Notes under the pieces: model-generated | Seen by the model: only the letters and a program-made list of their open reading frames with translations | The model's database searches: none | What the model was told of the DNA's origin: nothing | In this document: positions 1 to 6,252 of the stretch, piece by piece | Layout: every line of letters starts with the position of its first letter | Position numbering within the stretch: the stretch's first letter is position 1 | Position numbers and translations under genes: made by a program | NCBI GenBank assembly: GCA_001898225.1 | Contig: MKTJ01000054.1 | Span: 1 to 64,000 of the forward strand | Length of the DNA stretch: 64,000 bases | Reading direction: 5' to 3' | DNA from: Chloroflexi bacterium 54-19 | GTDB lineage: Bacteria > Chloroflexota > Chloroflexia > Chloroheliales > Chloroheliaceae

Positions 1-80
1 GCTTTTATCCCGCTTGACCCACGGAGTTTTTAAATGTGTCCGGTAGCAAAATGGATTTTAGAATATATTGACACAAACTG

Positions 81-110
81 CCCGAAATTACACCAACCTT
101 TCAGCTACCC
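81..110. repeat. Solo end of a dispersed inverted-repeat (MITE-like) element
   Basis: These 30 bases match the right end of the inverted-repeat element at 9266-9517 at about 25 of 30 positions (compare 9488-9517). The shared pattern starts CCCGAAATT and ends with a TACCC core. No partner arm is visible within this window edge, so it may be a solo end or part of an element whose other arm lies to the left. The rest of 1-235 shows no gene. Confidence 0.5.
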
Positions 111-151
111 AATGGTGGACGGACAGCCATTTGATGGTTTAATAAGAGTAG

Positions 152-212
152 ATCTCAGATAAAGAGGGAAACTTTATCTGAGATGTACGAGAAACCCCAA
201 ATGTCTAGGGGT
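152..212 (-). terminator. Two hairpins downstream of the F420-type reductase gene
   Basis: There is a perfect 13-bp inverted repeat (152-164 with 172-184, 7-base loop). A second hairpin with ACCCC/GGGGT arms lies at 194-212 and, read on the minus strand, is followed by a short pyrimidine run. Both lie just past the stop of the minus-strand gene at 236, so termination is the likely role, although neither has a long U tract. Confidence 0.45.
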
Positions 213-235
213 CGTCTTTATGCGTGAAATAAAGT

Positions 236-934
236 TTAACCTTTGCTATTTTTGGTAAAGTAAGGGCGGGCACGTTCGTCTCCTTTGGCGCGGTAGGCAG
301 GAATTTGCTCGGCATCAGCTTGTGCCAGTGCAGCTTTAAGCCTGTCTGCATCCAAATCCTTACAGTACGCAGGAGTATCAAGTTGCTGACGCCAGGATTC
401 AGCGAGCGTTCCGGCATCAATGCCGTCGAAGCCTAGCGCGTTAAACAAATCCAGTACCAACTCTTTTGCGCGAGGGTTGTCTCCGGCAACCGAGAGGCAG
501 ATGCGGCCTGGGGTGCCGACCGGAACACCGCGAGTAGCCAGGCTTTTCGAACCAATGTTGTTAAAAGCCTTGATTACGGGAACATCAAGCACCTGTGCTA
601 CCCACTCACTTTCGGTTAAACCGTTATCAATCTCAGCAATACGACCATCGCGCGACGGGTAGTAATTCCCCGTGTCAATAACAACAGCCGACGTAGCACT
701 CAAAATGACACGTGGCAATTGGGGGACCGCTTTTTCAGGGACCGCGATGATGATAAGGTCTTTGGCGCGGGCAGCTTGCTCTACATTTGCTGCGGTCGCC
801 CCTGTTTCTTGGGCCAATTCGGCTAACGAGGCAGGACCTCGCGAGTTGGCAATCAATACCTGGTGCCCGAGCGCGGCGAGTTTGCGGGCGAGAGTGCCGC
901 CTATATTACCCGATCCGATGATTCCAATTTCCAT
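236..934 (-). CDS. NADPH-dependent F420 reductase-like oxidoreductase (NAD(P)-binding)
   Basis: This 232-residue cytoplasmic protein belongs to the F420-dependent NADP oxidoreductase/NADP-binding family (COG2085). It starts directly with a Rossmann motif, GSGNIGGT at about residues 7-14, and has the IIIAVPEKAVP segment typical of the family. A K-A-F-N-N-I/V motif (about residue 130) is also characteristic. Such enzymes move hydride between NADP(H) and a deazaflavin or another carrier; the actual substrate here is unknown. The start at 934 is preceded by AAGGAAAAGGG. The gene is co-oriented with the SDR gene upstream and may share its oxidoreductive role, but 177 bases separate them. Confidence 0.75.
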   Translation of the reverse strand: MEIGIIGSGNIGGTLARKLAALGHQVLIANSRGPASLAELAQETGATAANVEQAARAKDLIIIAVPEKAVPQLPRVILSATSAVVIDTGNYYPSRDGRIAEIDNGLTESEWVAQVLDVPVIKAFNNIGSKSLATRGVPVGTPGRICLSVAGDNPRAKELVLDLFNALGFDGIDAGTLAESWRQQLDTPAYCKDLDADRLKAALAQADAEQIPAYRAKGDERARPYFTKNSKG

Positions 935-949
935 GTCCCTTTTCCTTTT

Positions 950-980
950 CTATTAAGTCTTTCTATTATGTCTTTCTATT
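950..980. repeat. Short 13-bp tandem repeat upstream of the reductase gene
   Basis: About 2.4 copies of a CTATTAWGTCTTT unit lie just upstream of the minus-strand start at 934. The repeat is AT-rich and could be slippage-prone; no function is evident. Confidence 0.5.
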
Positions 981-1111
981 GAGTATTTAGAGTTATCAGT
1001 AAAGGTGCTCATAATTAGTTGAGTTTCAGTAAATATTATATCTAAAGAAGTTATGGACCAACCAAAGCTTTACCCGAATGTATCAAAGTTTTCTAAAATG
1101 TCCAGAGGCCC

Positions 1112-2131
1112 TTAAACCAATCCGTATTCAACCATGGTTTTTGCCGTTGCGATGATTGCTTCCTGGGCTGATCTAGGCTGCCAGCCTAATAATTTTTTGG
1201 CTTTTGCGTTACTGCAAGCGGTGTTTTGCCCTAGGAATGTGGCTGTCATGCGCAAATCTTTGATGAATTTTGCCATTAATCTGACCAGGAAATCTGGCAA
1301 CTCTTTTGTTGGAACTTTTCCGGCAGCGCTACCCAGGGATTCGCGTAAAATTTCTGAAAGTTTTTTATAGGATATGTTTTCGTTTGCCGTAGCAAGAAAG
1401 CGCTCCCCGGCAGCTTCTGGACGGATCATTGCGAGCAGGTGTAAATCGGCCACATCTCGTACATCTACATAATCAAAACCGAGTTTTATGAGAAAGGGCA
1501 TTTGGCCGATCAACATCCTGCGAATACCTTCGTTGGAATGGGAAAAGTCTTTGCCAAGTACGGGTCCCATGACTGCTACTGGATTGACTGCCGAAAGTTC
1601 CAGGTTTTCTCGTTTTGAAAAGTCCCATGCGGCCTGCTCTGCTAGCGTTTTCGAGCGTTGGTAGGCGTTGATATTGGCCGAAAGGTCGGTCCAATCTTCT
1701 TCGGTGAAAAGAGCAGGGTGTGATTTATGACCCGCCAGCACTGCCCCAGAAGCGGAAGTAAGGACAACGCGTTTGACCCCGGCGGCTTTGGCGGCTTTCA
1801 GCACCCGCAAAACACCATCAACTGTTATCTTCACCATCTCGTCACCATCTTCAGGACGGACGGCGGGTGTGGGCGCTGCCACATGCATAACGTAAGTTGC
1901 GCCTGTTGCAGCTTCCAGCCAATTCTTATCACTGGTCAAATCTGCTTGAATGAACTCCAGATCCTTAAAATCAGTTACTCCACCCTGGACCAGCATTGAT
2001 TTGACTTCAGCCTGGCGTGAAAGCGTGCGCAGCGTAGCCCGCACCCGGTACCCCCGCTCCAGAAGTTTCACCACGATGTGCACGGCGATAAAACCGCTTC
2101 CGCCTGTTACTAAAACTAATTCTTTTGCCAT
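1112..2131 (-). CDS. Extended SDR / dihydroflavonol-4-reductase-like NAD(P)-dependent oxidoreductase
   Basis: The 339-residue protein has the N-terminal nucleotide-binding motif TGGSGFIA (about residues 9-16), a conserved HVAAP segment near residue 83, and the catalytic Tyr157-x3-Lys161 (YQRSK). This is the pattern of the extended short-chain dehydrogenases related to dihydroflavonol/cinnamoyl-CoA and aldehyde reductases. Length is normal and the gene looks intact. The substrate cannot be told from sequence. It is transcribed divergently from the TetR gene at 2225, 93 bases away, a layout in which the TetR protein usually controls both genes. A good minus-strand promoter lies at 2188-2217. 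Confidence 0.8.
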   Translation of the reverse strand: MAKELVLVTGGSGFIAVHIVVKLLERGYRVRATLRTLSRQAEVKSMLVQGGVTDFKDLEFIQADLTSDKNWLEAATGATYVMHVAAPTPAVRPEDGDEMVKITVDGVLRVLKAAKAAGVKRVVLTSASGAVLAGHKSHPALFTEEDWTDLSANINAYQRSKTLAEQAAWDFSKRENLELSAVNPVAVMGPVLGKDFSHSNEGIRRMLIGQMPFLIKLGFDYVDVRDVADLHLLAMIRPEAAGERFLATANENISYKKLSEILRESLGSAAGKVPTKELPDFLVRLMAKFIKDLRMTATFLGQNTACSNAKAKKLLGWQPRSAQEAIIATAKTMVEYGLV

Positions 2132-2168
2132 TGTTGTAATTTCTTTCTCATCTTAACTGATGTTTCAC

Positions 2169-2217
2169 TTGTAACGTATGTGAATTTATTATATGATTAG
2201 CCTAAGTACAAAGTCAA
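2169..2217. promoter_or_regulatory. Overlapping divergent promoters between the SDR and TetR genes
   Basis: On the minus strand, TTGACT (2217-2212), an 18-base spacer and TATAAT (2193-2188) face the SDR gene. On the plus strand, TTGTAA (2169-2174), a 17-base spacer and TATGAT (2192-2197) face the TetR gene. The two -10 boxes overlap. Imperfect inverted arms ACTTGTAAC (2168-2176) and GTACAAAGT (2206-2214) flank them and could form the TetR operator. Confidence 0.55.
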
Positions 2218-2224
2218 CGAATAA

Positions 2225-2779
2225 ATGAGCATGAGTGACAGAGAAAGAGAACTTGTAATGGCAGCCACTGAACACGCCCAGGCGGTCAAAAAAGATACGA
2301 AAGAGTTCATAACCACCGCCATGCTCCAACTCCTGGCAAAAGAAAAGCTTTCGGCCCTAACGGTTTCTCAGGTTTGTAGTCGCGCTGGTGTGAGCCGTAT
2401 GGCTTTTTACCGGAATTTTGAGGGACTTGAGCAAATATTATATGAGTATTACAAACCCAAGATTGCCGCGGTCTTTGACATGCTTCGTCAAAATCCTGAG
2501 GATTCTGTCAAGTTTGATTTCCAGTTGAGATTCTTTAATACGGTTAGAGATTTTTTACTTTTATCTTATGAACGTGGATTTGAGCCAATCATTATGCGGG
2601 CTTTCACTGAAGAAATGGAGAAGTTTTATACCGCAGATGGCGATGAATACTGGACCGCTTTTATGTCAGCCGGTGTATATGCAATTTGGCGCAAATGGTT
2701 ACTTGAGGGGCAACAAAAACCACTCGAAGAAATTATGGAATTCCTCAAAAGATTAGATACGGTCAGAAACCAAGCCTAA
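2225..2779 (+). CDS. TetR/AcrR family transcriptional regulator
   Basis: The 184-residue protein has an N-terminal helix-turn-helix of the TetR type: residues about 40-60 read as LTVSQVCSRAGVSRMAFYRNF, ending in the family's recognition-helix signature (VSRMAFYRNF). The remainder is helical with no recognisable ligand-binding signature. It is probably a repressor that binds the shared intergenic region with the SDR gene and responds to an unknown small molecule. A second ATG at 2231 is an alternative start; neither has a clear Shine-Dalgarno sequence. The stop lies directly at the left end of the IS3-type element, which begins within a few bases. Confidence 0.8.
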   Translation: MSMSDRERELVMAATEHAQAVKKDTKEFITTAMLQLLAKEKLSALTVSQVCSRAGVSRMAFYRNFEGLEQILYEYYKPKIAAVFDMLRQNPEDSVKFDFQLRFFNTVRDFLLLSYERGFEPIIMRAFTEEMEKFYTADGDEYWTAFMSAGVYAIWRKWLLEGQQKPLEEIMEFLKRLDTVRNQA

Positions 2780-2807
2780 TGTGACCTTGCCCCAGTTTAG
2801 TGGAGAA

Positions 2808-3551
2808 TCAGAAAGACCGAGACACCGTTAGTTTTTCAAAAACCTCTGGCGCCACATAGCCCAGAGATGAATGTAGCCTTTGCCGATTGTAAAATACTTC
2901 CAGATACTCAAAAACTACACTCGTGACGTGAGAACGAGTTGCGAAACTTTGCCGATCTACACACCCGCTCTTTAAGGTACCGTTGAAACTCTCGACCAGA
3001 GCGTTATCATAACAGTCGCCTTTACGGCTCATGCTAATCTCAATTCCAGCTTCTTCAAGTTTAGTCCGGTACTTACACTAGTGTACTGGCTACCTCGATC
3101 CGAATGATGAAGTAATCCAGCTTTGGGATGACGTTTGAGTAACTCCATATCGAGAGCATCTTCAACTAATTTGCCATCTCTTTGTGCTCCCATTGCCCAG
3201 CCTACCACTAACCTGGAATAAATATCGAGAATGACGGCCAGATATAGCCAACCCTCACTCGTCCAGATGCCTGTAATGTCGCCCGCCCATTTACGGTTAG
3301 GTGCCTCGGCCCCAAACTCCCGGTTTAACTTTTTAGGTGCTACCGGTCGCTGAACCATAAAGCCGGCGTGATCTTACAAATACCTTTTCGATTTGCTCAC
3401 CAAGAACCTTATCTGCCTCACCTCTCAGGCTTAGTGTTTGAACCTGGACTTGTCGTCCCCACTTGTAGTAACCGCTGGGGGCTACCCTGAGCGCACTACA
3501 CATGCGGCTGACCGAGTAATCCTCAAGATCCTCCGTAATGAAGGCATACAT
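2808..3551 (-). pseudogene. IS3-family transposase orfB (integrase core), broken
   Basis: Three reading-frame pieces make up the DDE transposase. The N-terminal piece (3551-3333) ends at RRLYGS and then jumps to QRPVAPKK at about 3350. The helical stretch normally found between them is missing, which indicates an internal deletion of roughly 100-200 bases. The core piece (3358-3029) carries the first Asp (WAGDITG) and the second Asp (HHSDRGSQYTS). A one-base frameshift near 3070-3076 then separates it from the last piece (3032-2808), which carries the catalytic Glu (NALVESFNGTLK) and the usual YNRQRLHSSLGY end. All three catalytic residues remain, but the protein cannot be made in one piece. 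Confidence 0.85.
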
Positions 3552-3587
3552 CCTTTGGGGTTTTGCGAAAAATAACTACCGCTTTCT

Positions 3588-3860
3588 TTACCCACAGGTA
3601 CCCCTTCGGGGCAAAATATCTCGTTCCTGACGTAGGTGCTCTACTTCCAGACGAAGCCGCCGCAGCTCCTCTTCGGCCGGGATCTGATGACCCTTGCCCG
3701 GAAAGGCTTGCTCACCTTGAGTGACTAGCTGCTTTTGCCACTTGTAGAGTATGGAGTCAGAGATACCCAGATCCCTGGCGATCTGAGGAACACTTTTGCC
3801 GCTACTTTCAACCAGATTGACTTTAAATTCAGGTGTAATTTTTAGCTGTTGCTTAGCCAT
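3588..3860 (-). CDS. IS3-family transposase orfA (HTH_Tnp_1)
   Basis: This is a small DNA-binding subunit of the insertion sequence. The helix-turn-helix spans about residues 15-45 (VPQIARDLGISDSILYKWQKQL), followed by a leucine-rich helix (EELRRLRLEVEHLRQERDIL) that mediates oligomerisation in this family. Two ATGs exist (3872 and 3860). AAGGAG abuts the first and is about 11 bases from the second, so 3860 is chosen. After RDIL the family's expected KKAV segment is displaced by about 20 extra bases and a stop, so the normal orfA-orfB frameshift junction is disturbed. The element is probably inactive. Confidence 0.75.
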   Translation of the reverse strand: MAKQQLKITPEFKVNLVESSGKSVPQIARDLGISDSILYKWQKQLVTQGEQAFPGKGHQIPAEEELRRLRLEVEHLRQERDILPRRGTCG

Positions 3861-3938
3861 AGCTGATGCCATCTCCTTAAATGAAGTATAGCATCTCGGC
3901 TCTTTCTTCTCTCCACTTTATCGGGGGTAAGGTCGGAC

Positions 3939-4146
3939 CTTCAGCAACTCAAGGCAAATAAAAAAGTAAGGAAGAGAGGCAAAAGCAAGAGGATGCCGAT
4001 GCATCCTCTTGACCACCACATTCTCGGCCAGATTAACTGGACCGCACATTTGGCGGATATATATTTGATTATTATCAGAAATGGTTCTAATTACTAAACG
4101 AACTAAGCGATACGCACATTTTTAAGTCTTGCAGTTTAGCAGCTTA
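3939..4146. other. Intergenic stretch between the IS and the effector gene
   Basis: About 210 bases with no ORF or RNA gene that I can support. The right part is AT-rich. A CCTCTTG/CAAGAGG inverted repeat around 3988-4013 could be a weak hairpin downstream of the minus-strand gene ending at 4147. Confidence 0.35.
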
Positions 4147-5781
4147 TTATTTTATTAAGGACCGCAATTTTCCCAAGTAACCTATATTCTCCCCGGTCTT
4201 GCCAGTTCCTATCGGTTCTTCAGCGGCGGCCGTCTGAGCATTCCAGCTATTCAGATTATCTACTAGACGACCGGCAGCTTTAGCACTCTGAATATATGTT
4301 TTGAGTAAGTGTAAACGGTCAACTGTTTTGTCAATAGCGGTTTGCGGGATAAGCCCTGCCAATATCGCCCGCAAATCATCATCTTGAAGTGCCAGCACCA
4401 TTTCGGCTATTTCTTTATCAATAAAGCGGGGCACCCCAGATAAGTGACTTTCCCCTCCTTTGTTTTTGGTTGGATCAAAATCCTTTTCAGGAAAGGAGAG
4501 GTCATGATCAATACCTTTTACATCCTTGACGTTGCCCTGGTTGTCAATGTCCACGAAGAAATTCCCATTATGGCGGTCAATTTGGAAAGCCAGGGCGTCT
4601 AAAATATTCAATTTGGATAAAGCCTTTTGAAAAACAGGGTCTTCCAAAGATAATTTGGCCATGCCACCCTGGGCAGCTTGAGCTTTTTGTTGATCATTAT
4701 TGACGACCTGCCCTGCGATATCAAGGTCAAGTAGCTTTTTGCCAGAGGCTGCTTCCATTATCGTCCCAAAACCACCTTTAGTAATAATTCCGCTTCGTTT
4801 CATCGCAAATTCCGTACGGGCTATCACATTAGCGTTAAGTAACTGATCCAAGCGGTACATGGCAACCGACCGATTGGCAAATTGCGGGTTATTTTTGGGT
4901 ATTCCCAAAACTCCATAACCCAGGTCGGCCTCAGCGCTTTGGATTAAGCCAAATTCAGGAGTTTCTGGATCAATAGCATCAGGATCCATGGTTGCTTTAT
5001 CAGCCTTGAAAAAACCCTTACGACCTCCTTTCAGGTTGTAGGCTGTCACTGAATTTAATTGGCCTTTATCCTGACCGGTTTTCTTGTCCCCTCTAACCCC
5101 AAGATTGATGGTGCGGGTAGCCATTTCTTTGGGAATAAGGGAGGCCCAGGTTGGGCGAGGGTCGGGGAGGGTATTTGGCTGGCTGGTATTGGCCCTGGCC
5201 TGGTTTTGCAAGTACGTTGCGCGGGTACGAATAACCACGCGTTCCAGCGAGGCCTGCTCGCGAAGACTTGCAATCTCTCTGGCGCGTCTACTAGTAGCTT
5301 TATGGGCTGTGAGGTAAGTATCACAATAGTTGATAAGCTGATTGATCTTTAGAAAAAATTTGATCCGCTGGCCGCCAATTCCCATAACCGTTGGGTGCAC
5401 CTGTTCCGCTATCAAAGAGTGGTACTGATCCAGTGTTTCCAGGATTTTTTTGTAAGTCTCCCCCCGATTTTTTTTTACTATGCGGATGTTGATATTCCGT
5501 TTAGGGGTGCCGGCCGCGGCCACCATAGCCGTACTGGTCGGCATACGCTGCACAACTTTGGCCGTTGCGTTAAATCGGCGCAGCTCGATCAGCCGCTGGA
5601 CGGCTGTATTGCCGATGGTACGTTGCAGATGGAGTATTCCCGCCGGGGTGAAGTTGTGATAATCAGTTGCTTTAAGACTTTCGGCTGTTATAGAGGACTG
5701 GCTTCCCTCGGTGTCATTACTATGTTGGGGCGGAAGTTGGCGGGTTGTTATAGATTTACGCTCAAGCACTGAATACCGCAT
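4147..5781 (-). CDS. Putative toxin/effector: eCIS-type N-terminal motif plus kinase-like C-terminal domain
   Basis: The protein has 544 residues. Residues 46-65 (PAGILHLQRTIGNTAVQRLI) match the LQRxxGNxAVQRL motif at the N-terminus of DUF4157-type proteins linked to extracellular contractile injection systems. A VVQRM segment follows at 76-80, as in those proteins. Residues about 90-200 are helical. The C-terminal part resembles a PI3/4-kinase or Fam20-like fold. It has a candidate ATP-binding Lys259 (FFKADK), an RSVAMYRLDQLL helix (304-315), a DRHNGN catalytic-loop motif at 402-407 and an IDHD metal-site motif at 424-427. There is no signal peptide. The start is well set (AGGAG seven bases upstream). 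No injection-system genes lie in the window. The kinase assignment rests on motifs only. Confidence 0.6.
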   Translation of the reverse strand: MRYSVLERKSITTRQLPPQHSNDTEGSQSSITAESLKATDYHNFTPAGILHLQRTIGNTAVQRLIELRRFNATAKVVQRMPTSTAMVAAAGTPKRNINIRIVKKNRGETYKKILETLDQYHSLIAEQVHPTVMGIGGQRIKFFLKINQLINYCDTYLTAHKATSRRAREIASLREQASLERVVIRTRATYLQNQARANTSQPNTLPDPRPTWASLIPKEMATRTINLGVRGDKKTGQDKGQLNSVTAYNLKGGRKGFFKADKATMDPDAIDPETPEFGLIQSAEADLGYGVLGIPKNNPQFANRSVAMYRLDQLLNANVIARTEFAMKRSGIITKGGFGTIMEAASGKKLLDLDIAGQVVNNDQQKAQAAQGGMAKLSLEDPVFQKALSKLNILDALAFQIDRHNGNFFVDIDNQGNVKDVKGIDHDLSFPEKDFDPTKNKGGESHLSGVPRFIDKEIAEMVLALQDDDLRAILAGLIPQTAIDKTVDRLHLLKTYIQSAKAAGRLVDNLNSWNAQTAAAEEPIGTGKTGENIGYLGKLRSLIK

Positions 5782-5941
5782 TTTTAACTCCTGATTATTT
5801 TGAAAGTTGACTTATTTTGGGGCGACCTAAAATTCACCCTCTTAGTTCAAATCGGCTGAGAAAATGTGCAGGCATGAATGATTGATAAGAGGAAGCATAA
5901 AATTTATTCATTATGCAAATAGGAGATACTTTTATAACTCC

Positions 5942-5979
5942 AGTAAATTAAATTTACTTAATAAACCTTCTTTAGTAAA
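5942..5979. promoter_or_regulatory. Palindromic operator-like site
   Basis: A perfect 17-base palindrome, AGTAAATT-A-AATTTACT, occupies 5942-5958. A further half-site (AGTAAAT) follows at 5973-5979. It lies in the 471-base region between the divergent effector (4147-5781) and STAND regulator (6253-9132) genes, so it is a candidate regulator-binding site. Confidence 0.4.
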
Positions 5980-5985
5980 TGACAA

Positions 5986-6015
5986 AACTGCTTAATAACT
6001 GCTTAATAACTGCTA
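5986..6015. repeat. 11-bp tandem repeat
   Basis: About 2.6 copies of AACTGCTTAAT lie in tandem between the two palindromes of this intergenic region. Confidence 0.6.
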
Positions 6016-6118
6016 AGGCCAGGAATAATTCAGTGGCGAGGGTACAAGAAAAGTCAGTTTAAGGAAAAAAATCGTGGTACCCAGTATTCATTCTAATGTA
6101 TCAATTGGTTAACTCGTG

Positions 6119-6137
6119 GCCTCATTAATAATGAGGC
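6119..6137. promoter_or_regulatory. Perfect 19-base palindrome upstream of the STAND regulator gene
   Basis: The arms GCCTCATTA and TAATGAGGC flank a single A. It sits about 115 bases upstream of the TTG start at 6253. It could be an operator for one of the divergent genes or, if transcribed, a small hairpin; no U tract follows. Confidence 0.4.
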
Positions 6138-6252
6138 TAAAATTTATTGCATTTATCCTTAAGCAATAAGAAAAACCCAGTTTCTAAAATTCGGTTAAAT
6201 TTGAAAAGGCTGCCAAATATAAAATAGAATATTTAAACCTGAATCTTGACAC

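Larger units (their letters stand above)
2780..3938 (-). mobile_element. Decayed IS3-family insertion sequence
   Basis: Imperfect terminal inverted repeats of about 40 bp bound this element. The left end is at 2780-2822 and the right end at about 3896-3938; both contain a GACCTT-x-CCCC block followed by GTGGAGA. Inside, on the minus strand, are an orfA (HTH_Tnp_1) and a broken orfB (rve/DDE integrase). The element is shorter than usual for IS3 because part of orfB is deleted. No clear target-site duplication was seen. It is inserted immediately after the TetR gene. Confidence 0.8.

Noticed and set aside
5059..5352. 97-codon plus-strand frame inside the effector gene
   Set aside because: Shadow of the opposite strand; Gly-rich from antisense reading.
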